From NCBI GenBank assembly GCA_965644315.1, contig CBFFRQ010000067.1, forward strand, positions 496,001 through 560,000: DNA of 64,000 nucleotides. The letters run 5' to 3'. The notes under the pieces were generated by a model, which made no database searches, was not told the DNA's origin, and saw only the letters and a list, made by a program, of their open reading frames with translations. A program made the position numbers and the translations under genes. The stretch's first letter is position 1; each line of letters opens with the position of its first letter. The stretch is from Caecitellus pseudoparvulus (lineage: Eukaryota; Bigyra: Bicosoecida). Shown in pieces: positions 50,498 through 61,500 of this stretch.

Positions 50498-53119
50498 ATG
50501 TTCAGCCCCACCTGGTGGGCGGCAGGGGGGGATGGGCGGCAGGGGGTGCCTTGGATGCTGCACGGTGTGACGCGTGATGAAGCAGTGCAAGCGGCCAATG
50601 CGCTGCACCCTGTGGGCGTCGTGTTGTGGACGGAGGCTGGCGAACCCAACCAGTTGCACATTACAGTGAGCGCACCCCCCCATCCTGCGGTGCATGCGCC
50701 TGTGGCGGTGAAGAGCACGTCTGGGGCGCAGCATGTGGTTGAGGTAACGCTGCCGAAACTCCCGGCTCCTGCGCCTGCGGAAGCCGGCGCAGATGTATCT
50801 GGGCACTTGGAGACACGCGTGATCTGCGCTGCATCGTGCTCCATGCTTGTGCGCCGGGTGTCCGAGGCACTGGGGCAGCAGGGCCCTTGGCAGGGCGAGG
50901 CACGTGAAGAAGCGTCCGTGATGGTCGCTGGCTCGGGGCTGACTGGTGCGCTTGGCCTGGGCGTGTGTGTCATTGCAGGGCGGCCCCTGGCAGTGGACCC
51001 TGTCTGGACCGGCTTCCAGCATGCGCTGGGCGATGGCGAGGAGGCGTGTGGCCGCGCTTCTCACCTTCACGAGGACACTGGAGTTGAGGAAGATGAGGGT
51101 GGCGAGGATGTGCAGCTGGCTACGCTGGCCCCGCCTGCGCCGCTGGTGTCAGTGCGTGTGGCTGCAGTGGCTGCCGGCGCCAGTCACACGCTGCTGCTGA
51201 CCCAGGAGGGCAGGGTGCTGGCCACAGGGGCGAACGCCAGCGGCCAGCTCGGTCTCGGCGCCAAGCGTGGCGTTGTGCTGCGGCCTGTGGAGGTGCCGGG
51301 CTTGATCGGGCGGCGTGTACTAGCCGTGGCGGCTGGCTCTGCACACTCCCTGGCCTTGGTCGCGCAGGGCGATTCGCCGTGCGGCGTGAGGCTGTGGGCT
51401 TGGGGGCAGAACGAAGGTGGCCAGTGCGGCCTGCCGGGCGCCGGGAAGCAAGTGGTCCTCAGCCCACACCCGGTGCCCATAGGGCAGGAGACAGGGGTCC
51501 AGCGGCGCAGTGGGGGAGGTGGCGGATCTTCGCCTGCCCATCGACTGGCAGGCATCGCGGCGGGGGGTGACACGTCGTTTGTCTGGGATGGTGAGGGCCG
51601 GGCATGGGGTTGGGGTGTGCACGCTTGCGGCCAGGCTGCAGTGGGGGCCATTGGGCATGAGGAGCAAGTGCACCAGCCCACGCCAGTGCAAGGCCTGCTG
51701 GCCCGCGGAGAGGCCGTGGAGCAGGTGGCCTGTGGGGGGCAGCACACGCTGCTGTTGACGCGGTCTGGCCAGGTGTGGGCGGCGGGGTCGCGTTTGTATG
51801 GGCGGTGTGGGCTGGACGATGCGGGGCAAGGTGCGGACGTGTTCGAGCCGCTCTGCCTCAGCTCGGGGGAGGATGGGGCGGGCGACTCCTTGCCCTTGGG
51901 TGCAGTGCGTTTCACGCAGGTATCGGCGGGGGCAGACCACTCCCTGGCCCTGGATGCCGAGGGGGGTGTGTGGGCGTGGGGGTGTGGGTCAGCGGCCGGG
52001 GGCGGCGGCCACACCCTCGCCGCATCTGGAGGGGTGGCCCTCTCATCCCAGCACGTGTACAGGCCCCGCCAAGTGATGGGGGTGGGGCCTGCCGTTGCGG
52101 TGGCTGCCGGGGAACAGCACAGTCTGGTCCTGGATGGAGAGGGCTGTGCTTGGGGCTGGGGCAACGCCGCCGCTGCTGGCCTGCTACCTGCCGAGGCAGC
52201 GCCGGCGCTGGCACAAGATGGCTCTGTGGCCGCGTCGGCAGGCGGAGGTCTCGGGGCGGCACCGACGGTGCAGCAGCCGCAGCAGCTGCAGTGTGGCCCG
52301 CGATGCCGTGTGGAGAGCATCGCCGCTGGCCCTCGCCACAGCGTGCTCATCGTGGCTCCGGCCCCTGCCGAAGCGACAAGGGCCGGCAATTCTGAGCCAT
52401 GGGCACCGCAGTGGTCTCCACACCATGCCCCTTGCATCATTGACGCTGGGGTGGCTGATTTTCGTGTTGCCGGGGGTTTCCAGGTGCCTGCCGAGTGGGC
52501 GAGCGAAGCCGGCAGCCCAGCAGAGTGCCATGCCAAGCTGGTGCGTTTCATGGGCCAGCAAGGCTCGCTGCGTGGCGCGTTTGGGGAAGAGCTTGGCAGG
52601 CCCAGTGGCCGAGGGGGGGCTGCACACCCTTCGTCAGGGGGGGGCTCGGGCCGTGCAACTTCTGCCGCACGCCGAGCTGCTGTCACTCGGGCGCGCAGCA
52701 CCAGCCGTGGCCGGCGAGGCAGCGCCGGGTCACAGGCCAGTGCTGCAGGGCGGTACAGTGTGCGTGAGGAGGAGGTGGTGCGTGAGGAGAAGGAGGTGGG
52801 TGTTGAGCACACGGCTGTGGCTGTGGTGGGTTGGGAGGCGGAGGGGGCGGTGACGGGCGCCACACGACTGCACGGAGTGGCGCCCGCGTATGACTCAGGC
52901 GACACCAGCCAGACGTCGGACAACCCCATGGCAGGGCCCCCCTCTCCGGGCCCGACTCGCGGCGCCAGCGCCACGGCAGAGGCTGGAGCTGTGCCTGGCG
53001 AGGGCGGGGAGGAGGGGGCGGAGGAGTGGCGGTCGCGGGGGCGGGAGGAGTCATGCCTTGGCGCGCTGTGCAGGGTGCTGACTTGCGGCCTGTGCGCAGC
53101 TCGAGACGTGGAGGATTGA
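50498..53119 (+). CDS. RCC1-repeat (beta-propeller) protein
   Basis: About 873 residues from the ATG at 50498; the frame is open further upstream into the TyrRS 3' end, which is probably chance. Repeats of the RCC1 type run from about residue 210 to 620: VAAVAAGASHTLLLTQEGRVLATGANASGQLGLG, VLAVAAGSAHSLALVAQGD..RLWAWGQNEGGQCGL, EQVACGGQHTLLLTRSGQVWAAGSRLYGRCGL, TQVSAGADHSLALDAEGGVWAWGCG and VAVAAGEQHSLVLDGEGCAWGWG. RCC1 folds act as Ran exchange factors or protein-interaction propellers; no fused FYVE, HECT or kinase domain is visible, so the specific role is unknown. The C-terminal third is disordered (Ser/Arg/Gly), ending in a Cys-containing CLGALCRVLTCGLCAARD that could be palmitoylated. 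No certain intron; a short in-frame one is possible. Confidence 0.88.
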   Translation: MFSPTWWAAGGDGRQGVPWMLHGVTRDEAVQAANALHPVGVVLWTEAGEPNQLHITVSAPPHPAVHAPVAVKSTSGAQHVVEVTLPKLPAPAPAEAGADVSGHLETRVICAASCSMLVRRVSEALGQQGPWQGEAREEASVMVAGSGLTGALGLGVCVIAGRPLAVDPVWTGFQHALGDGEEACGRASHLHEDTGVEEDEGGEDVQLATLAPPAPLVSVRVAAVAAGASHTLLLTQEGRVLATGANASGQLGLGAKRGVVLRPVEVPGLIGRRVLAVAAGSAHSLALVAQGDSPCGVRLWAWGQNEGGQCGLPGAGKQVVLSPHPVPIGQETGVQRRSGGGGGSSPAHRLAGIAAGGDTSFVWDGEGRAWGWGVHACGQAAVGAIGHEEQVHQPTPVQGLLARGEAVEQVACGGQHTLLLTRSGQVWAAGSRLYGRCGLDDAGQGADVFEPLCLSSGEDGAGDSLPLGAVRFTQVSAGADHSLALDAEGGVWAWGCGSAAGGGGHTLAASGGVALSSQHVYRPRQVMGVGPAVAVAAGEQHSLVLDGEGCAWGWGNAAAAGLLPAEAAPALAQDGSVAASAGGGLGAAPTVQQPQQLQCGPRCRVESIAAGPRHSVLIVAPAPAEATRAGNSEPWAPQWSPHHAPCIIDAGVADFRVAGGFQVPAEWASEAGSPAECHAKLVRFMGQQGSLRGAFGEELGRPSGRGGAAHPSSGGGSGRATSAARRAAVTRARSTSRGRRGSAGSQASAAGRYSVREEEVVREEKEVGVEHTAVAVVGWEAEGAVTGATRLHGVAPAYDSGDTSQTSDNPMAGPPSPGPTRGASATAEAGAVPGEGGEEGAEEWRSRGREESCLGALCRVLTCGLCAARDVED

Positions 53120-53458
53120 CGCAGGGGCGCCCTCATGTCCGGGGACGGCGCCAAGATGCTCAGGCGTGTGCCGGGCGGGCTGTGGTGTGCAGGTGGGCAG
53201 ACGAGGCACAATGCATGTGACGCGCAGACGCAACTGCACGAACGTGCCCTGGTGCTGGAGGTAGCACCAGGTGCAGCGGCTGGGCACTGTGCAGACCTGG
53301 GGCAGTGGCGTGCCTTGCTGAGCGGCTTGCGCGAAGCGGCTGAACCACACACCACTGCCTCATTACACGAATAGCACGGCAGGCACCTTCAAGCCCGATT
53401 GGGCTGCTTCAACGCCTACTTGCCGCTTGCATCGTTGCATTAGGTGCTGGACAGCGCC
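53120..53458. other. Intergenic region, RCC1 gene to Zn2Cys6 gene
   Basis: 339 bases holding the RCC1 3' UTR and the promoter of the transcription-factor gene. A TTAG just before GTGCTGG near 53441 could also be a splice acceptor of a 5'-UTR intron. No RNA gene or repeat. Confidence 0.35.
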
Positions 53459-56400
53459 ATGGAAGACCCTGCGCTGAAGCGTGGCCAGTATGCCAAGGCC
53501 TGTTTGGACGTAAGTGAGCCATGTGCAGTGCCCTTGCGGTGAATTGCTGCGGGAGCCACACACCCCCCCCCCTGCTGCCTGCAGTGTTCCAAGGCGAAGA
53601 AGAAATGCGACGGGCACCGACCGTGCGGCAGGTGTGAACGCATGGGCATTCCTTGTGTCGAGAACCCCAACCGGCGCAAACGGGGCCGGCGATCCCACAA
53701 GGCCAAGGCTGGCGACAACATCAGCGCCAGCGCCCCTGCTCCAGCGTCTGTGGCCACCAGCCACGCAGCGACGTCCCATGGCCTCGTGGAGCAGTCGTAC
53801 GAGCGTGTATATGAGACTGCGCCCAAGCGTGCCCGCATAGGCCACGCAGCGTATCCCCGTGCGAGCGTGCCTGGCGTTTCGTTCGCTGGCATGCCCAGCT
53901 CCCAGGCACACTACCACCCCGCCCACGCCACTGCGCTGCACCAGGCAGGCCAAGCACTGCCAGGGCTCACCAGCGACCAGTTCAGCCGTGTGACTGAGGC
54001 GTTCCGCCGCGGCTCGCGCATGCCTGCTCCTTCCTACGGCGGCGGGCCTGGCTTTGTGGGGCAGGGGACCTGGCACCCACACGTACCGCAATCAGGCCCC
54101 CCTCCCGGTCCATGGGCAGCCCACCCCCAGCACCACCTGGCCCACATGCACCCCGGCATGCACCCCGGCATGCATCAGCCTTACTCCCATGCCCACACTG
54201 TGTCCTTGGGGGGGGGTGATGTGGCGGCACGGGCACCGTCTGTGGAGGGAGGGTCTCTCACAGACGGCCAGGGGTCCATGGGGGGAGGGGGCGTCGGGGC
54301 GGGCTCCCTCGGCACCGCCTCTGTCTCCCACTTTCTAAATCGGCCGGGGTCGCAGAGCACCGGCGCAGGGCCTGCTGCGGCTCCCCCTCCCCAGCTCCTG
54401 CCAAGCCGCGCTGGCTCCCGGGCACCCAGCCCAGCGCCAGCCCCAACGCCTGGCGCTGGCACTGGGGTGGGGCAGACGGCACGGACATCTGGCCCAGCAG
54501 TCAGGGCCCGCCCCAGCGGGGGAGGCCTGCGGCGTGTGCCACACGACAGCGAGGCGCACCCCATGAAACGCATCATGGCGAAGTTGCTGCCGCTGGGCCC
54601 AGCATACTCCCTCATCACAACGCTGTTGTGGGAGAGTGCTGGGGCGCTGCTGCGGGGCAGTGGGCCCACCCTGACTCAGCTGGTGCAGGACAAGCTGCCC
54701 ATGTTGCGGCGGCAGCTGCTGCCTGACTCGCCAGCGGCCAGCGCACCAGCGCCAGCGGCTGGGTCACGCCCGCGGGCGGGCAGCACGGGGAGCAGGCGCA
54801 GTGGCAAGGGGCATGGGCCAGCCCCCTCCGAGGCGGGGCCGTGGCGCATGCCCGTGGGCCCCCCTGTCAATATCCGCACTCGCACACCCGGCGTGATGAG
54901 CTACGATCTCACCGGTGCGCTGGTGCCGCCCCTCTGCCTGCTGTCCCAGCCAGGCGTGGACGCCTTGCAAGACTACTGCATCAGCGTCACACTGTCCTCT
55001 TCCCCCGTGCCTGTGGTGCGGAGTATTGTGGGAGTCACGCCCACGGGGCGCGTGGTGCCCGTGTTCATGTTTGCCAACGCAGCCACTCGCTTCGTGTTCG
55101 GGGCCCAGGAGGAGGACCTGTACACGCCGCAGCGCATGGTTGGAGGCACCATGCACGTGGTTGCACCCCATCTGGCCGGCATGCGGGCAGCTGCGGGGGG
55201 TGCGGCCAACCGCTCAGGCATCATGCGTTACCACTTCCGTGGCGAGTACTTGCACGCGAAGGATGGCTTCGCAAGCACTTGCACGCCTGGCGCCAGTGCG
55301 CGCCTGTGCCGTTTCCAGGCCACAGAAAGTGTCACTGTGGAGCCCCTGCAACACCGCCTGTTCGGCTTCATGCCTGCCTTTGTGTACACCGTGTTCTTCA
55401 CGCACATCGCCCCCGTGGAGGGGCGAGAGGCATGGCTGACGCAGCCAGACTGCCACACGCTGTTCGCACAGGCGCGGGCTGCGACACGGCACATCTTGGC
55501 AGGCGTGCGGGAGGTGCAGGTGGGTCTGAAGGAGGAGGGGGGGTGCATGCCCCCCCCCACGTCGCGCCCCGGCATCAGCCCTACAGGCAGCTCGGTCACC
55601 TGGCTGTCATCCCTGACGCCGTCATCTGGCAAGCAGGCGGGGGGAGGGGGGGCTGCCCCCCCCTCGAAGTCCCCTGCCACCCGCCCCGCTCCTGCCCCAG
55701 CAAGCTCCGGCTCAGGCTCTCTTCGAGCGGACCTGGTGCAAGGTGCCGACGGCGACGATTCCAGCGACGCCCCAGGCCGCTCAGCGACCTCCGACCTCGA
55801 CGAAGTGCGACCCAGTGGCCTCAGCGTCAGCGTGAGTCAAGCGCCGAAAGTGGCCTTTTCGGGGTCCGAGACGCCTGCAGGGGGGAAAGCCGCGACCTCA
55901 ACTCGTGCCGACGCGGGCGCAGGGGACATCGGCGTGCCTACCCCCGCCCACCAGGCCAGCCGTGACAAGGGCGTGGAAGCAGATGCCACGCCCAGCCACT
56001 TGCAGAGGCAGGCTGATGGCGCGGGCGCTGAGCGGAAGGGGGCGGCACGCGCGCCAGGTGGGCCCACCGCTGGCGCCACAGCGGCGGCCTCCTCCGCTGC
56101 CGCCCGGGCCTTTCCCCAATTCGAGTCCAGGGGCGGCGGCGTGCCGGCTTTCGTCATCCGATCCATGCTCAGCTCCCGCTTCGAGGAACAGGGCATGGTG
56201 GGCACCGTCACGTACAACTCCGCTGTGCTGCACTCAGGCGTAGCGCCCTGGCGGGCTGCCTCTCGACTGACTGTGGGGCCCCAGGGCACGCCTCTGCGCC
56301 GGCAACCTGCCGAGCCCACCGCTGAGGACCCCTCCGCCCAGGGGCGCGAGGGGGGGTCCGGCACTGCATCCGAGGCTGAGGGTATGCCACAGGTAGATGC

Positions 56401-57253
56401 CGAGCGAGCCCCTGGCCCCCCTGTGACGCCCCCCCCCGTGGCTGTGGGGGACGAGGTGTCCATTGAGGACTTGCCGTTGGGTTGCGCGCGGGACGCGATG
56501 TCAGGTCGCGTGTTTTTCGTCGGCCCCGTGGATTACACGCCCAACCACGAGGACGCGGCGCTGGCGCGCACCGGCGCCTTCTCAGCGCGGAGAGGGGGCA
56601 GCACGGACAGACTGGCAGACTTGGTGGACATGGGAGGGGGGGCTGCCCCCCCCTCGGCCGCTGCCTCGGCAGGGCATGCCTTGACCGGATCCACGGCCCC
56701 TGACGCTGGGGTGTTCGACGGCTTCGGCGGGGAGGGCGGGGGGAGTGGCGAACCCCCCCTCGTCATGCCCCTGCAGCTGCCCCTGGTGGGGCTGCCTGGA
56801 GTAGTGGTGCCAGCGGCCCCTGCGCCAGACTTCATCGCCTCTGCCACACCTGGGCGCCCGTCGGCGTCACCCCCCCCACCTGGCCAGTTGGGGGGGGGCG
56901 GGACGGGGCTGCCTCACCACCTCGCAGCCCCCCCCTCTGCGCGCAGACACCCGGCACCCGGCACATGGCAGCACCCCCCTGGCAGCGCTGGGTCAAGGGG
57001 CTCTGGGGGGGGGTCAGGAGGGGGTGCAGGGGGGGGCTTCCTCTTCCCCACCTTGCCCCCCCCCAGCACGGGCGACGCAGGGTCCGGTACTGGGGCGCGG
57101 GACCGCTTCACCGCCGCATCAGCCATGAGCGGCTCGGGCGTGGGGCGCCCCGATGGTGCCCCTGGAGCCGCCTTTGCCCTGGCAGGGGATGACGTCTTGA
57201 ACGTGGCGAACGACTTGCTCAGCCTGTCCAACATGTCGGGGGGCGGAGAGTGA
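53459..57253 (+). CDS. Zn(II)2Cys6 binuclear-cluster transcription factor with PAS-like region
   Basis: Exons 53459-53509 and 53585-57253 (GTAAGT donor, CTGCAG acceptor, phase 0) give 1,239 residues. The intron splits the zinc cluster after its first cysteine pair spacing: the joined motif ACLDCSKAKKKCDGHRPCGRC..GIPC has exact CX2CX6CX5CX2CX6C spacing, followed by a basic NRRKRGRRSHK linker. This is the Gal4-type DNA-binding fold. From about residue 450, a compact stretch (DYCISVTLSSSPVPVVRSIVGVTPTGRVV...ANAATRFVFGAQEEDLY) looks PAS-like and could sense a ligand or redox state. Flanking regions are Gly/Pro/Ala-rich. Such proteins are common in fungi and are also known in stramenopile algae, where one controls lipid storage in Nannochloropsis. 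Without this intron the cluster would be missed. Confidence 0.9.
55642..55666. repeat. Copy 1 of an identical 25-base G/C palindromic element inside coding sequence
   Basis: The element is a G-run, CTG, then a C-run ending CTCG, so it is nearly self-complementary and could fold as a hairpin. It encodes GGGGAAPPS in the Zn2Cys6 protein and is identical over 25 bases to the copy at 56632. Confidence 0.75.
56632..56656. repeat. Copy 2 of the 25-base G/C palindromic element
   Basis: Identical to the copy at 55642, about 990 bases apart in the same exon, again coding Gly-Gly-Gly-Ala-Ala-Pro-Pro. The flanks are not homologous, so this is not part of a longer duplication. Confidence 0.75.
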
Positions 57254-57408
57254 TCCACCACGACAGGGCCAGTCCCGCTGGCTCAGGCGCAGTCCACGCC
57301 CCCTAAGCAAATTTACTCTCTCGGGCGAAAACAAAGCAATCCGCATGCAGCCCAGCTTTGCGCACGCCCCCACCCCAAGCCCCCCGGCAGCACCCAATCC
57401 AGCCCGCC

Positions 57409-58267
57409 ATGGCAGCCACCGCCGTCAGCGCTCCAGCGCCAGTGCCGCCGGCCCCGGCTAGCAGCAACATGGTGGCCAGCGACGTGGCGCCCAGCCAGAC
57501 GCTGTACCTGAACAACCTGAACGAGAAGCTGAAAAAGGGCGCCCTCAAGAAGGGTCTGTACGCCGTCTTCACCCAGTTCGGCCCTGTCATGGACATTGTG
57601 GCCTGCCGCACCAACCGTCTGCGAGGACAGGCGTGGGTGGTGTTCGAGAACGTCGCTGACGCCACCAATGCGCTGCGACAGATGCAAGGCTTCCCCTTCT
57701 TCGACAAGCCAATGGTGCGTGGTCCGGTTGCCTTGTCCCTCCGCTGCAGCGACACTGTGCAAGGTGGCTGGCGCCCGAGCAATTTCCGCCGTTCGCCAGG
57801 CCATTTGCACGCTCGTGCTGCCCCCCCTCCACGCCGCACAGCGCATTCAATTCGCCAAGGAGAAGTCCGACGTGGTGGCCAAGTTGGACGGCACCTTTGT
57901 GCCGCGCCAGAAGCGCGCCTTGGACGCTGACGGCGACGTGGACGCGGCCCCCAAGCGTGTGGCAGCACCAGCCTCTCACGGCGCCGCCGCTGCACCTGTC
58001 ATGATCCCTGCACCTCCCCGCCCGGAGAATGCCGTGCCGACCCACGTCCTCCTTGCCAGCAACCTGCCTGAGAGCGTGCCGACCGAGACCATCACTGCGC
58101 TGTTCGCTCAGTACCCGGGATTCACCGAGCTGCGCCCAGTGCCAGGGCGAGGCATGGCGTTCGTGGAGTACGAGTCAGAGGTGGCTGCCACACCAGCACT
58201 GCAGGGCTTGCACAACCACAAGTTGGACGAGGCACACTACATGGCAGTCACGTACGCCAAGAAGTAG
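57409..58267 (+). CDS. U1A/U2B''/SNF-type spliceosomal RRM protein
   Basis: Exons 57409-57714 and 57842-58267 (donor GTGCGT, acceptor CACAG, phase 0) give 243 residues. Two RRMs: the first has RNP2 LYLNNL, the family hallmark NEKLKKGALKKGLYAVF..FGPVMDIVACRT, and RNP1 RGQAWVVF, ending MRIQFAKEKSD. The second has VLLASNLPESV, FAQYPGFTELRPVPGRGMAFVEY and YMAVTYAKK. This two-RRM layout with the short Ala/Pro linker is that of U1A and U2B'', which bind stem-loops of U1 or U2 snRNA. One protist protein often serves both snRNPs, as in Drosophila SNF, and no second paralogue is in this window. An N-terminal Ala/Pro extension of about 28 residues precedes RRM1. Confidence 0.95.
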
Positions 58268-58527
58268 AGGTGCGCAGGCAAACCAACCCGATTTGGACCC
58301 AGCTGCGTGCCCTGATCAACTCCTGGGGCCAGCAAATTCGCTGGAACCCACTTCCTGTGCATGTTGTTCTGTTTGAGCTGTCTTCAGCAGTGCACTGCCA
58401 GGCTGGTGCCTGTCGCCCCATCACGCGCGTGGTTGCCTTGCCGGCATCTGAGCAGCTGCGTTTCGCGCGGCCAAGTGTTCAGGCAGTGCCCGCCCCGCAG
58501 CGGCAAGGAGTTCGACAAGCAGGACCA

Positions 58528-61500
58528 ATGCAAGGGAACATGGACCAAACGTCCTCTGCACACAGCCGCGCTGTCCGCTTCCAGGCTGGCCTGAAGGGCT
58601 CTCCGTCGTCTGGCGGGCAGGGCAGCCGAAACGCCGCAGGAGCCTGGGTGGCCGGCGCTGGACCAGGCAGCCAGGCCAGGTCGCCAGTGCACGCGCCAAC
58701 CGGTGCCTTGGCAGGCACAGGGGTGGTGGTTTCCCCCATGCGCCCTGCAGCCGCCCTGGCCTCCAGCGCTGGGGCCCGACGCAGGCCAACCTCGGCACTG
58801 TCGCATGCAGCCAGCACCCGACAAGCCAAAGCCCACGCGCAAGGGCTGGCACATGCAGGCCTGCTCTCCACCTCTACAACCGCACACATACCACCTAAAT
58901 ATAAGAGGGTGAGTGAAGTTGCCTGCTGAGCCCCTGAGGCCCGAGCACTTACATTGACGCCAAGGTTTTCACTCATCTCTCCTCCCCGCCACAGCCTCGC
59001 AGTGCCGGAGGAGGCTCCAAGGGGGGGGCACGTATACTGGGGCCCACAACAGGACACCGGGCCACTGCTTCGACACGTACAACTCCCGCCTCGCCACAGG
59101 CCCACCAGGGCCTCAACACGGGCCCACGCCGCCGTCAGCCGACTGCGCAGACGAACCGCGCGCCGGGCGTCACTGCCCGGCGGGCCCAGCCTGGGCGATT
59201 CGCGCAATCTCTTGCCACACCAGCGTCCCAGCTTCCGAGCGTTGATGCCATCCACGGCGTGCCTGTCGCTTCCCCCTCCCAGGGCTCTGCCCCACAACCG
59301 CGCTCCTACCTTCTGGCTGGCCAAGCTGCCACCTTCACACCCAGCGGCACCCTGCCCACCGCTGCGACCGCCACTGCTGCCACCTTTGCGTTGCCTCAGC
59401 GCCGTACCCGCGGCGATGAGCTGTCTCATGGTGCTGCTGTGCAAGCACTGCAGGGGCGGGCGCCTGCTCTCCCCTCCACGCAGCGCGTGGGGTCCATGCT
59501 GGTCATGTCACACGACGGCAGGCAACTGCCTGGTGCGGAATCCTGGCGCGGACACGCCACGGCGCACGCGGTGGCGACACGAAGTGCCACTCCCGGCACC
59601 ATGGCTCGCCTGGCCAGGCCCACCTCTGCCTCCTCCAGCAAAGCCACCCGCTATGCCGTGGACCCCACCGCCGTGGGCGGCATGCGAGTCACAGCGGGCA
59701 AGGGCCGCACGCGCTTTGGCGGCGCGGGGCAGTCCTACCCTTCTGCAGACGTGCCCTCGGCAGCCCAAGTTCGCGACGACCTCCAGCGGCGACAAGCAGA
59801 GGCAGCCAAGCGTGTGCAAGCTGCCATGGTGGCACAAACACGTGCGCTCACCGCCCATGGTGTGGTCAAGCGCCCTGCGGCCGGTGCAGAGTCCAAAGCT
59901 GATGCTGGAGTCGGGACAGGGCGCCACGCAGTGCAGGTGGACGGGGAGGCGGCAGTGGGAACTGACGCCCCTGTCCGCAGCAAGGCACGCCCCGCCAGCG
60001 CCACGCGAGCCCGACCTTCCTCTGCCCATGCGCCCATCTTGGTGCAACACCGCAAGGGGGCGCCAAGCCGACAGGGAACACGCCGCCAGACCGCGCCCCC
60101 CGCTGGCGCCTACACCCTCCTCCCCACCACATCGGCAGCTGGCGCCAGTGTACGGGGGGGTGCCTCGCACCAGCTTCGAGGCAGCTCAATTGGGATGGGG
60201 CAGTCCCAAGCTGACCAACGGCGCCCGGGGGCAACGTTGCCGTCTGTGCAGGGGGCGACTCCCACGCACTGGGCAGGCGCACCCCGCACAGTGCTCCAGC
60301 GACGCACCGACTACCGGGGTGATGCTGCACGCTACGCGGAACAAGTGGTCACTGCCGCCCACACTGCGACAGGCACACTGCCCACACCCACGGAGGTGCT
60401 CTCACGCTCAGCTGCGCTTGATGTGTCGTACTCCTTCGCCACAGCCGGCGACGTGCATGGACCAGGCGCGACAGGTCGCAAGCGCCGACCCCACACGGCT
60501 GGAACTGGGCTTAGCGTGGGCACTGTGGACTTCCAACCTGAGCTGTGGGCATCTCTCCGAGGCAGCGTGCACGCCCAGCCATGGGGCGCTGCCCCTCCGC
60601 GCCGCCAGAACACCGCAGCCGCCCGGGTACGCCAACTTTGCGGGCCACGTCCCCACTCTGCAGCCCCCGCACCACGTGGCGCCCACCGGCCCCGCAGCGC
60701 TGAAGCAGCCCACAGTGCTCAGACCGAAGGAGTGGCTACGTCCACGCAAGCAGGTGGCACTCACCAGCCTCGTCGAGAGAGCGGCGGCCTTCCAGGTCGC
60801 ATGCCCCGGCGCCAGGTCACAGTCGCAGCGGGCATCTTGGATGCCTCACATGTCCTGCACGACGCCCAGCTGCAGCACGCGCACCAAGCAAGGGCTGCTC
60901 GCAGTCCGACGTCGCTCAGCCCCAAGCGCAGACCCACCAGCGCCTCTCCCCGCCTCAGCACACCCCGCGACAGCCCCACAGCTCGGCCCCCCTCTCCACA
61001 CCGCTCTCGCCCCGCCTCGGCCAAGCCCCGTAGAGGACCAGCGTTCGCGCGTAGCTCCGAGGTGGATGCCGGCGACTCCCCGACTCTGTTGCGTCAGTCT
61101 CAGGCTCATGCGGCCGCCACCCTGACGCACCCAGCCCACCCCAGCATCAGACTGGACGCTTCGGCACCCACCACGGCTGCCACACTCGCGGACTACGGCG
61201 CCGAGCTGCCGTCCAGCTCGGAAGCAGAGTGTGACTCGCCCAAACCCGGGGCGTTGGCTGTCCTGGGCGTGGCGGCAACGCGGCAGGATCGCACCGCAAC
61301 CCCGCAATCCCCAAGCAGCGGCACTGCCCACCGCCACCAACTTGCAGCATCGCCGCATGCCCAGCCTGTACAGAGCGACAAGGTGGCTTCTGGAAGTGGC
61401 CCGATCTCGCCATCTGGCAAGGGCACTCACGGGCACGCCCACGTGACGTGGGCGCCCTCACCCCCTACTTCCGATGCTGCACTGGAGGGACGGCACACCG

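Noticed and set aside
54841-55965. Overlapping plus-strand frame inside the Zn2Cys6 gene
   Set aside because: Out of frame with the zinc cluster and PAS-like region; Arg/His/Cys-rich translation typical of a shifted GC-rich frame.
58954-61125. Long plus-strand frame overlapping the RPxSA gene in another frame
   Set aside because: It is Pro/Arg/Ala low complexity, does not carry the RPxSA motifs, and the splice from exon 1 (58908 to 58995) enters the other frame.
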